From an uncultured Clostridia bacterium (lineage in GTDB: Bacteria > Bacillota > Clostridia > TANB77 > CAG-508), in assembly GCA_934148985.1 (NCBI GenBank), contig CAKPDO010000012.1:1-38413 (forward strand): a stretch of DNA of 38,413 nt, in the 5' to 3' direction. Both the position numbers and the translations under genes were made by a program. Shown piece after piece: positions 7,834-15,029 of the stretch. Each line of letters begins with the position of its first letter. Position 1 is the stretch's first letter. The notes under the pieces were generated by a model. It worked only from the letters and a program-made list of their open reading frames with translations, made no database searches and was not told the origin of the DNA.

Positions 7834-8451
7834 ATGTACGAAGATTATATGCAAAATTTTTTGGGATATCCTCAAAACGGATATAAAGATACATATGAAC
7901 AATGTGGTTATAACAGTATGCAAATGAATTATGAGCCGAGATATACGGCTGAAATGGTACAAAATTATCCATATAGCTATAATGAATTTAGCTATTTACA
8001 AAATCAAAATAACTATCAAAATTTTCAAAGTAGAAATGCTATGCAAGAGATAGAAGACATGTACCCAGAAATTTATAAGATTGTGTACCCAATGGTTAGA
8101 AAGGTTTGCTCTCAAAATAATAGAGGATATAGTAAAGAAAATATTGATAGAATGGTTGAGGAAGTTTATAGTAATATTGAAGTAAATAATGCTTCTATTT
8201 TAAATATTACTTTAAATAATGAAGTTAGAGGAGAAAAAAGAGAAGCTTCTGAAGAGAAAACGGAAAATAATGACGATAATAGATGTGAAAATAGACAAAT
8301 TGGAAGAAACAATACTTTGAATGATTTGATTAAAATTTTGATTTTAAGAGAATTATTGGGAAGACCTGGTTGCTTTGGACCAAATTGTAGGCCAGGAATG
8401 GGACCAAGACCTCCTATGCCACCAAGACCTCCTTTTCCAAGATTTGAGTAA
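7834..8451 (+). CDS. Tyr/Asn-rich protein with Pro-Arg tail, unknown function
   Basis: The 205-residue protein has three parts. Residues 1-70 are rich in Tyr, Asn and Gln (MYEDYMQNFLGYPQNGY). A conserved-looking segment at about 72-110 starts EDMYPEIYKIVYPMVRK. The C-terminus contains ELLGRPGCFGPNC and a Pro/Arg repeat tail (RPPMPPRPPFPRFE). ATG 7834 follows AAGGAGGTAG; an in-frame ATG further upstream lies inside the terminator hairpin and is not used. The tyrosine-rich head and proline-rich tail resemble spore coat or surface proteins, but this is composition only. It appears monocistronic, since terminators lie on both sides. Confidence 0.75.
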   Translation: MYEDYMQNFLGYPQNGYKDTYEQCGYNSMQMNYEPRYTAEMVQNYPYSYNEFSYLQNQNNYQNFQSRNAMQEIEDMYPEIYKIVYPMVRKVCSQNNRGYSKENIDRMVEEVYSNIEVNNASILNITLNNEVRGEKREASEEKTENNDDNRCENRQIGRNNTLNDLIKILILRELLGRPGCFGPNCRPGMGPRPPMPPRPPFPRFE

Positions 8452-8517
8452 GGTAGGGGAATGAAGCTTTATAGAGGAGGCTATTTTGAATAAATAGATT
8501 AAAGGTAATAAAAATCA

Positions 8518-8563
8518 CACCTATAAGATAGAAAATAATTTATCATATAGGTGCTAATTTTTT
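8518..8563. terminator. Terminator between two convergent genes
   Basis: Arms CACCTATA (8518-8525) and TATAGGTG (8546-8553) are followed by CTAATTTTTT. It lies between the convergent Tyr/Asn-rich gene (+) and the Rpn-family gene (-). Confidence 0.65.
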
Positions 8564-8579
8564 CAAACTTTTTTGATTT

Positions 8580-9437
8580 TTATAAATTTTTTATTTCTTC
8601 GATTGGTAATTCAGTTAGTTCATGGATTTTTTCGATGTCAAAACCTTGAGATTTTAGCTTTTTGGCAATTTGAATTTTTGTTGTAGATATTCCTTGTTCT
8701 AATCCACACTCCAATCCCTTATCATATCCAGCAGCTTCAACAGCCTTTTGGTCCATAATGTACTTTTCTCTTAATTCAGCTAAATATCTAGCATTTTCGT
8801 CTTGACTAAGTTCATCTAAAACTTCTTTTGCTTTTTTTATTTCTTCATTATTCATATCTACCACCCTCGGATTATTAATAAATTTTACCCAACTAGCTAA
8901 TGCAGAATTGTCTTTATATTTTTCGAACTTTGGTAGCTCTATTATAACGATCTCTAAGGCGTCTGTCAAGATGACATTTGAATATTGTTCTTCGCGAATA
9001 TTCCATCTGGAAGCATATTTTTTGATTTCTTGCAGTGATGGTAATTCATAATTTGAAAGTAAAATAGCAATACTTTTTTCGGCATCAAAGTAATCCATTC
9101 CGGACTTCATACTTTGCACATACATTTTACTACAGTAAAATAAAATTCTTTTTTCGATATTTTTTTGGTCAACAACTTGCATCTCTATGTCACAGTTGAT
9201 GTTACCATTAATTTTTGCTTTTACATCTAAAATCCCGACTTTATCGTCGAGCATGTCTTTAGGAAAAGCATGGCTACTTTCTAAAATAACATCTGTAATA
9301 TTTTGATTTAATGTAGCACTAATAAAATCTTTAGTAATAGATTCATTTCCTTGATATCCAAAAATACGTTTAAATACATAATCATTTTTGGGGCTTAGTA
9401 GTTCTTGTTTTTCTTCATTTTTTTCAATTTCTTTAAT
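8580..9437 (-). CDS. Rpn-family PD-(D/E)XK nuclease / putative transposase, no normal start codon
   Basis: Rpn proteins are recombination-promoting nucleases of the PD-(D/E)XK type. The frame contains the N-terminal signature NDYVFKRIFG, the catalytic stretch LDVKAKINGNINCDIEMQ (D-x(n)-E-x-Q), and a C-terminal part with GLEQGISTT and a helical tail. The frame is open from 9443 to 8580 (about 285 residues), but upstream of the signature there is no ATG, GTG or TTG. The first ATG (9254) would remove NDYVFKRIFG and part of the nuclease fold. The only early start option is ATT at 9437 after a weak AGGA. Either a start codon was lost or an ATT start is used. GTG 9447 in another frame meets a stop at once. 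Confidence 0.8.
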   Translation of the reverse strand: MKEIEKNEEKQELLSPKNDYVFKRIFGYQGNESITKDFISATLNQNITDVILESSHAFPKDMLDDKVGILDVKAKINGNINCDIEMQVVDQKNIEKRILFYCSKMYVQSMKSGMDYFDAEKSIAILLSNYELPSLQEIKKYASRWNIREEQYSNVILTDALEIVIIELPKFEKYKDNSALASWVKFINNPRVVDMNNEEIKKAKEVLDELSQDENARYLAELREKYIMDQKAVEAAGYDKGLECGLEQGISTTKIQIAKKLKSQGFDIEKIHELTELPIEEIKNL

Positions 9438-9877
9438 TGTAAATCACATCCTATTTCTAATTTTTATTGATAAAATTTGATACTAATTGACGTATTAAAT
9501 TTTTACGATATAAAAAGTTTGAAAAAATTATCGTAAATTATTATATGTTAGAAAAGTGATAAAGTCAAGAAAAACATTTCGACAAATAGATGGATTGAGG
9601 CGATTTTTTAAAATATGAAATTTCGAAAGAAAAGAAATTGTAATAAAATTGTAATAAAAATGTAACATAAAAATGATTGCAAAACGATTGCAAAAAAATG
9701 CACAATATGATAACATAATCGCATATAAAAAAAATTAGCCCGAAAATTATGTACATTGAAAATTGAATAAAACTACTACTTGATGTATAAAAATAGCTAA
9801 AGAAGCAAACAATAGAAATGTATATAAATGAAAGGCTAAATTTATATAAAAGAAAAGTAAAAATAGGAGGAAGAAAG
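9438..9877. other. Gene-free gap with inverted repeat and leader of the DGR target gene
   Basis: No gene is visible. It holds an inverted repeat (TTTACGATA 9502-9510, TATCGTAAA 9529-9537), short direct repeats (TGTAATAAAA, GATTGCAAAA), and a weak promoter candidate (TTGCAA 9688-9693, 17 bases, TAACAT 9711-9716). ACATTGAAAATTGAATAA at 9753-9770 recurs almost unchanged upstream of rny at 11748-11765. The transcript would have a leader of about 150 bases. Confidence 0.5.
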
Positions 9878-11299
9878 ATGTTAAATAAAGCATTAAAAAG
9901 AAACAAAGGTATAACTTTAATCGCGTTAGTAGTAACGATAATTGTCCTTTTGATATTAGCAGGAATAAGCATAAATGCTTTAACAGGACAAAATGGGCTA
10001 TTAAATAGAGCGGTAAAATCAAAAGAATCAACAGGAATTGCACAAACAGAAGAAGCAATAAAGGTAGCAGTAATGGATGCCGCAACACAAGGATTAGGAA
10101 CAATAACAGATGCGAATTTAAAAACAGCATTAAATAATAATGTTGGAGCAGGAAAATATGAAATCACAGGAGATGAAACAAATGGATGGACAGTAACTGT
10201 TGATGGAAAAGATTATAAAATAAGTTCAACAGGAAATATGGAAGGAACAACTTCTGGTGGCTCAAGTGGTGGAAACCAAGGAGGGGGAACTACTGGAGGA
10301 AACACAGGAAGTTTACCAACAGGTACAGGAACAACACCATATTTGCCAGATAAAACAAAATTTGAACAAGTAGACGGGACAGATTTGGATTCTGGATTAG
10401 TAATAAAAGAAAAAGCAACAGGAAGTGAATATGTTTGGGTGGAAGTACCTAGAACAGCAGAAGTTTATCCAAATGCAGGAGTAAATATAACAAGTTTTAC
10501 AGATAAAAATTATACAGATATAGAAACAGATTTACACACATATACAAATGATTATAGAAATGAAACAGAAGATAGTGATACGTGGTATGATGCAACAAAT
10601 GATTCAGAAGAAGCAAATAAATCAGATTGGTATCAAAGTGAAAGCGATTATAATACCGCAAAGAAAAAAATGCTAAAAAGTGTATATCAAAATGGAGGAT
10701 TTTGGGTAGGAAGATATGAAGCTGGAATTGAAGTAAACAGAACTGCATTAGGTGATGCAACTACAGTACCATTATCAAAGGAAAATTTATATCCATATGA
10801 TTATGTAACAAGAACACAGGCAAAAGTATTAGCAGAAAAAGTAGAATCTGGAAGTTATACAAGTAGTTTGATGTTTGGAGTGCAGTGGGATTTGATTTTG
10901 AAATTTATTGAAGTTAAAGGAAAAGCAACTCAAGATGATTTGAATGTAGATAGTACAGCAATTGGAAATTATAGTAACAATATATGGAATATAACAAACG
11001 CTAATGCAAAATATGAAACAGACGGAAGTAGTTTCCAAGCATGTCCATATAAAAAAAGCGATGAAGAAAGCGTATTATTAACAACAGGAGCAGATACAAG
11101 TTTTTCTTTAATGAATATATATGATATAGCAGGAAATGTATGTGAATGGACGCTTGAATTGACTTCTGACACCGACTATCCTTGTGCTATCAGGGGTGGC
11201 AGTTTCATCAACAGTGGTTTCGGCGCTCCAGCCAGCAACCGCGACGACAGCAGTACGTCCGGCTACGGCAGCATCGGTTTCCGTCTTTCACTTTATTAG
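9878..11299 (+). CDS. DGR target protein: type IV pilin-like anchor plus FGE/C-type-lectin-like variable domain
   Basis: The 473-residue protein starts with a class III/type IV prepilin segment (KGITLIALVVTIIVLLIL, residues about 10-27) and a short pseudopilin-like domain to about residue 125. A Gly/Thr/Ser linker follows (about 127-150). The rest resembles the formylglycine-generating-enzyme/C-type lectin fold used by DGR target proteins, with WVGRYEAGIE, NIYDIAGNVCEWTLE and a terminal RGGSFINSGFG..SIGFRLSLY. The last 130 bases are GC-rich, unlike the rest of the gene, and the variable-looking codons all end in C or T, as expected from mutagenised AAC/AAT template codons. The protein is probably displayed on the cell surface for ligand binding. 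Start ATG 9878 follows ATAGGAGGAAG. The reverse transcriptase is elsewhere. Confidence 0.85.
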   Translation: MLNKALKRNKGITLIALVVTIIVLLILAGISINALTGQNGLLNRAVKSKESTGIAQTEEAIKVAVMDAATQGLGTITDANLKTALNNNVGAGKYEITGDETNGWTVTVDGKDYKISSTGNMEGTTSGGSSGGNQGGGTTGGNTGSLPTGTGTTPYLPDKTKFEQVDGTDLDSGLVIKEKATGSEYVWVEVPRTAEVYPNAGVNITSFTDKNYTDIETDLHTYTNDYRNETEDSDTWYDATNDSEEANKSDWYQSESDYNTAKKKMLKSVYQNGGFWVGRYEAGIEVNRTALGDATTVPLSKENLYPYDYVTRTQAKVLAEKVESGSYTSSLMFGVQWDLILKFIEVKGKATQDDLNVDSTAIGNYSNNIWNITNANAKYETDGSSFQACPYKKSDEESVLLTTGADTSFSLMNIYDIAGNVCEWTLELTSDTDYPCAIRGGSFINSGFGAPASNRDDSSTSGYGSIGFRLSLY

Positions 11300-11318
11300 C
11301 AGCACTGGGACCTGATGG
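11164..11318 (+). other. DGR variable region (VR)
   Basis: Base composition switches abruptly from about one-quarter GC to well over half GC at about 11164 and back after about 11318. Codons for the variable-looking residues are TTC ATC AAC AGT, TTC GGC, GAC GAC AGC AGT, TCC GGC and GGC AGC, all NNC/NNT. They alternate with invariant framework codons (GGT GGC; GCT CCA GCC AGC AAC CGC; ATC GGT TTC CGT CTT). This is the signature of adenine-specific mutagenic retrohoming. The limits are approximate because no template repeat is in view. Confidence 0.8.
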
Positions 11319-11369
11319 CGATAAATTAGAATAATAGAATACTAGTTTTAAAGCATAAAAATTTGAATA

Positions 11370-11424
11370 GGTAGGGGGGAGAAAAGTTACATCTATTTCT
11401 TTCAAGTCTTTTCGACCCCCTACC
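11370..11424. other. Strong G/C hairpin downstream of the DGR variable region
   Basis: GGTAGGGGG (11370-11378) pairs with CCCCCTACC (11416-11424). After a 2x2 mismatch, GAAAAG (11381-11386) pairs with CTTTTC (11408-11413), leaving a 21-base loop. It lies 70 bases after the stop codon and has no T-run, so it is not an ordinary terminator. A hairpin or cruciform just downstream of the VR is a known requirement for retrohoming in the Bordetella phage DGR; a similar role here is inference. Confidence 0.7.
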
Positions 11425-11512
11425 GGGCGAGCTCAATGTCATTAAGTTAAGAAAAAAGTGGTAATATTATAGACATATTATCGCTTTTTTGTGATATTCT
11501 ATTGAAAAAAGA

Positions 11513-11605
11513 ATGAAAAATATGAAAACATATACAGACAAATTAGAAAATTCAGGATATGGCTATACTTTATATGATTATAACAGTAAAAATAATGTAC
11601 TATAG
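11513..11605 (+). CDS. Possible 30-residue ORF or gene remnant
   Basis: ATG at 11513 opens 30 codons (MKNMKTYTDKLENSGYGYTL and ten more) to TAG at 11603. There is only a weak AAAAAAG upstream. It may be chance or a gene remnant. Apart from this, the hairpin and the rny promoter, I see nothing in the 11300-11782 gap. Confidence 0.2.
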   Translation: MKNMKTYTDKLENSGYGYTLYDYNSKNNVL

Positions 11606-11657
11606 TAAGAAAATTTTTTCAAGACAAAATGAAAATAAAATTAATCATTCATACCCC

Positions 11658-11687
11658 TTGACATACCCAAACCTAAAATGTTATACT
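11658..11687 (+). promoter_or_regulatory. Sigma-A promoter of rny
   Basis: TTGACA (11658-11663), 18 bases, TATACT (11682-11687). It lies about 95 bases upstream of rny; the leader contains ACATTGAAAATTAAATAA, nearly identical to a segment upstream of the DGR target gene. Confidence 0.75.
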
Positions 11688-11782
11688 AATATGGTAGAAA
11701 AATATATCTAATAAAAAATACAAGTTTTAATATATATATTTATTCGCACATTGAAAATTAAATAAGAAAGAGGTGTATGATT

Positions 11783-13324
11783 ATGAATAGTTTAATCATA
11801 GTCGCTACTTTCTTAATCTCATTAGCAATCGGAATTGCAGCAGGAATGGTAATAAGAAAAAAGATTGCAGAATCTAAAATTGGAAGTGCAGAACAAGAAG
11901 CTAAAAGAGTAGTAGACTTAGCAAAAGTCGAGGCTGAAAACATGAAAAAAGAGGAAATATTCAAAGCAAAAGAAGAAATCATGAATAGCAGAAAAGAATT
12001 AGATCAAGAGATTAAAGAAAGAAGAAGCGAAGTACAAAAACAAGAATCAAGAATGATTCAAAAAGAAGAAAATTTAGATAGGCGTTCAGAAAATCTAGAA
12101 AAAAAGGAAAAAGATTTAGAAAGAGAATATCAAAGTCTTGAAATTCAAAAAGATGAAGTAAATAAAGCCTATGAAAAGCAAGTCGAAGAATTACAAAGAA
12201 TTGCGGTTTTAAGCAAAGAAGAAGCAAGACAAGTGTTGTTAAGTGAAATGGATAAAGAAATAACAACAGAAAAAGCAAAATTAATCAAAGACTTAAATCA
12301 AAGAGCAAAAGAGGAAGCTACAAAAAATGCAAAGGAAATCATATCATATGCAGTACAAAAATGCGCAGCAGACCATACATCAGAAACAACAGTATCAATA
12401 GTTAGTCTTCCAAGTGATGAAATGAAGGGAAGAATAATAGGTAGAGAAGGAAGAAACATCAAAGCATTAGAAACACTAACAGGAATTGATCTAATAATTG
12501 ATGATACTCCAGAAGCTGTAATCTTATCAGGTTTTGACCCATTAAGAAGAGAAGTTGCAAGAATTGCCCTTGAAAAATTAATTGATGATGGAAGAATACA
12601 TCCAGCAAAAATTGAGGAAATGGTAGAAAAGGCAAAAGAAGAGCTAAATACTATCATAAAAGAAGAGGGAGAAAGAGCAGCACTAGAAACAGGAGTAAAT
12701 AATCTTCATCCAGATATTATAAAACTACTTGGAAAATTAAAATATAGGACAAGTTATGGACAAAATGTATTAAGCCATTCAATAGAAGTGTCAAACCTAG
12801 CAAGAATAATGGCAGAAGAGCTAGGACTAGATGCAAAAAGGGCAAGAAGAGCTGGACTATTACATGATATTGGAAAAGCCTTAGACCATGATATGGAAGG
12901 AACACATGTACAAATAGGTGTAGATATTCTAAAAAAATATAAAGAAAATCCACTTATTATAAATGCTGTTGAAGCACATCATGGAGATGTTGAACCTCAA
13001 ACACTAGAAGCTGTTTTAGTACAAGCAGCAGATGCAATATCAGCTTCAAGACCTGGAGCAAGAAGAGAAACATTGGAGGCATACATAAAGAGGCTAGAAA
13101 ACCTAGAATCTATTGCCGATTCATTTGATGGAGTAGAAAAATCATTTGCAATTCAGGCAGGACGTGAAGTTAGAATAATAGTAAAACCAGATAAAATAAC
13201 AGATGACCAAATGACAGTATTAGCGAGAAATGTTTCAAAACGTATAGAAGATGAAATGGATTATCCAGGACAAATAAAGGTAAACATTATAAGAGAAAAA
13301 CGTGTTGTAGACTATGCAAAATAG
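11783..13324 (+). CDS. rny: Ribonuclease Y
   Basis: Membrane-anchored endoribonuclease that initiates mRNA decay in Firmicutes; 513 residues, full length. An N-terminal transmembrane helix (SLIIVATFLISLAIGIAAG) is followed by a long charged coiled coil (about residues 30-200), a KH RNA-binding domain with GRIIGREGRN starting at Gly216, and an HD phosphodiesterase domain with LLHDIGKALDHD (His361, Asp362). ATG 11783 is preferred over ATG 11777 because it sits 7 bases after GAGGTG, whereas the first ATG almost touches it. It has its own promoter and terminator. Confidence 0.97.
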   Translation: MNSLIIVATFLISLAIGIAAGMVIRKKIAESKIGSAEQEAKRVVDLAKVEAENMKKEEIFKAKEEIMNSRKELDQEIKERRSEVQKQESRMIQKEENLDRRSENLEKKEKDLEREYQSLEIQKDEVNKAYEKQVEELQRIAVLSKEEARQVLLSEMDKEITTEKAKLIKDLNQRAKEEATKNAKEIISYAVQKCAADHTSETTVSIVSLPSDEMKGRIIGREGRNIKALETLTGIDLIIDDTPEAVILSGFDPLRREVARIALEKLIDDGRIHPAKIEEMVEKAKEELNTIIKEEGERAALETGVNNLHPDIIKLLGKLKYRTSYGQNVLSHSIEVSNLARIMAEELGLDAKRARRAGLLHDIGKALDHDMEGTHVQIGVDILKKYKENPLIINAVEAHHGDVEPQTLEAVLVQAADAISASRPGARRETLEAYIKRLENLESIADSFDGVEKSFAIQAGREVRIIVKPDKITDDQMTVLARNVSKRIEDEMDYPGQIKVNIIREKRVVDYAK

Positions 13325-13326
13325 AC

Positions 13327-13369
13327 AAATTCCGAAAAGAAATATTAATTTCTTTTCGGAATTTTTTTC
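13327..13369 (+). terminator. Rho-independent terminator after rny
   Basis: The 17-base arms 13327-13343 and 13348-13364 contain TTCCGAAAAGAAAT and its complement, and run into a T-run. The T-run overlaps the -35 box of the next promoter. Confidence 0.88.
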
Positions 13370-13398
13370 TTTACAATTAAAATTATTTGGTATATAAT
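13370..13398 (+). promoter_or_regulatory. Sigma-A promoter of the site-2 protease operon
   Basis: TTTACA (13370-13375), 17 bases, TATAAT (13393-13398); about 55 bases upstream of the site-2 protease gene. It likely drives the protease, prpC, prkC and, by readthrough, rpe. Confidence 0.75.
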
Positions 13399-13452
13399 AT
13401 GCAATATTAAAAACAAAAATCAAATTTGAAAATTTGAAAGAAAGGAAGAAAA

Positions 13453-14185
13453 ATGAATTTTGACAAAAGAACATTATATATAATAATGACAATAATGTTG
13501 TTATGGGGACTATCAGGATATTTAAGCAATACAAATGCTTTACTTAGCTTATTATATACGATACCTGGAATATTAGTAGCGATAACATTTCATGAATTTG
13601 CACATGCAAAAGTAGCTGATATGTTAGGAGATGATACCCCAAGACGAGAAGGAAGAATATCATTAAATCCACTTGCACATATTGACCCAATAGGATTTAT
13701 AATGCTATTATTTGCAGGATTTGGATGGGGAAAACCAGTAAATGTAAACCCAAGAAATTATAATAGAGATATAACAGTAGAAAAGGCTGATGCAATAGTA
13801 TCAATAGCAGGACCAGTAATGAACATGATACTTGCAATAGTTTTTACAATAATTTATTTTACAGTATATAAATTTGCTCGGAATGGCCATGTTTACAAGT
13901 AAAATACTTTCAATAGTAATGAAAATGGTTATGTACGCAATAACAATAAATATAGGACTTGGAATATTTAATTTAATTCCATTGCCACCACTAGATGGTT
14001 CAAAAGTAATAAAACCATTTTTATCATATAATGCAAAACGATGGTTTGAAGAAAAAGAAAATGTTTTTTATATAATATTTGTTGTATTATGGATAACAGG
14101 AATTGCGGGAACAATAATATCACCAATAATAAATGGAGTATTTAATGGAATATTTAAATTGGCAGAAATAATTTTTAAGGTATAA
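13453..14185 (+). CDS. Site-2 protease family (M50) membrane protein, read through a +1 frameshift at CGG
   Basis: Intramembrane zinc metalloprotease of the short bacterial M50 type. The first frame has membrane segments, the zinc motif HEFAH (His47-His51), NPLAHIDPIG, and stops at 13900. The next frame, +1, carries the second half: the conserved NLIPLPPLDGSK with its zinc-binding Asp and two more membrane helices. The switch is at CGGA, 13879-13882 (residue 143). Reading those four bases as one codon gives a 243-residue protein with the motifs correctly spaced. Upstream is AAAGGAAG. It is the first gene before prpC-prkC. It may be an ordinary pseudogene or a sequence error, but three other genes show the same break at CGG. 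Confidence 0.85.
13879..13882 (+). other. CGGA recoding site 1 (site-2 protease)
   Basis: In the upstream frame the codons are TTT GCT CGG AAT; in the continuing frame, after CGGA, they are ATG GCC ATG TTT. The zero-frame stop TAA is at 13900-13902. This is one of only four in-frame CGG codons in the window. Confidence 0.75.
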
Positions 14186-14256
14186 AATGAATTAGATATT
14201 GAAAAAATAAACAAGATATGATAAACTTTTCATGTGAAAGAAAAAGAGGTGACACA

Positions 14257-14994
14257 ATGGTAAAAGCATATGCTAAGTCCGATATAGGAAAAGCAAGAGA
14301 TACTAATCAAGACAGTTTTTATATAACAGATGACCAATTTTCAAATATAAAATTATATATATTAGCAGATGGAATGGGCGGATGCAATGCAGGAGAAATA
14401 GCTAGTAAACTTGCTATTTCGTGTAGTAGAAGCTATATAGAAAATAATATAAAAGATACACCGAAAGACAAAGAAAATCTCATTCAACTTATCGGAAGTA
14501 GTGTAGAATACGCAAATATGGTTGTATATGAAAAATCACGAGAAAACAAAGAATTTGAGGGAATGGGTACTACTTTAGAGGTATGTTTAATATATAATAG
14601 TAGAGCATATATTGCTCATATTGGAGATAGTAGAATTTTTAGAATTCGAAAAGGAATGATTAGACAATTAACACAAGACCATAGTTATGTACAAACACTT
14701 GTAAAAGAGGGAACAATAACAAAAGAAGAAGCCAAACATCATCCTAAAAAAAATATGCTAACAAAGGCTTTGGGATGTAATGCTTTTGTAGAACCAGATG
14801 TAATGGTAAGAGGATTCCAAAAAGAAGATACATTAGTTATATGTTCAGATGGATTAACAAATATGGTAAGTCAAGAAGAAATACTAAATTTGGTAATAAA
14901 CAATTTTGAAACAGCTCCAAAAGAATTGGTTGATTTAGCTAACCAAAATGGAGGAGTAGATAATATAACAGTTATAACAGTAAAAAATCTATAA
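14257..14994 (+). CDS. prpC: PP2C-type serine/threonine phosphatase (Stp/PrpC)
   Basis: Metal-dependent protein phosphatase that reverses phosphorylation by the neighbouring PASTA kinase; 245 residues, soluble. All PP2C motifs are present: RDTNQDSFYI, ADGMGGCNAG (Asp38), MGTTLEV, IGDSRIF (Asp124), SDGLTN (Asp198) and DNITVI (Asp235), giving a complete metal site. ATG 14257 follows AAAGAGGTGACAC; an in-frame ATG 39 bases upstream lacks a binding site. It is directly followed by prkC, the standard Firmicute pairing. Confidence 0.96.
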   Translation: MVKAYAKSDIGKARDTNQDSFYITDDQFSNIKLYILADGMGGCNAGEIASKLAISCSRSYIENNIKDTPKDKENLIQLIGSSVEYANMVVYEKSRENKEFEGMGTTLEVCLIYNSRAYIAHIGDSRIFRIRKGMIRQLTQDHSYVQTLVKEGTITKEEAKHHPKKNMLTKALGCNAFVEPDVMVRGFQKEDTLVICSDGLTNMVSQEEILNLVINNFETAPKELVDLANQNGGVDNITVITVKNL

Positions 14995-15029
14995 ATTAGA
15001 TTACCATTCAAAAGAAAGGAATGTATAAA

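Noticed and set aside
9438..9877. Minus-strand hydrophobic reading frames in this gap and opposite the DGR gene
   Set aside because: They have no ribosome binding site and their low-complexity Phe/Leu/Ile content is what AT-rich antisense DNA gives.
11164..11318. GC-rich end of the pilin-like gene as a recent horizontal insertion
   Set aside because: The reading frame and the FGE-like fold run through it, and the framework/NNC codon alternation fits DGR diversification better.
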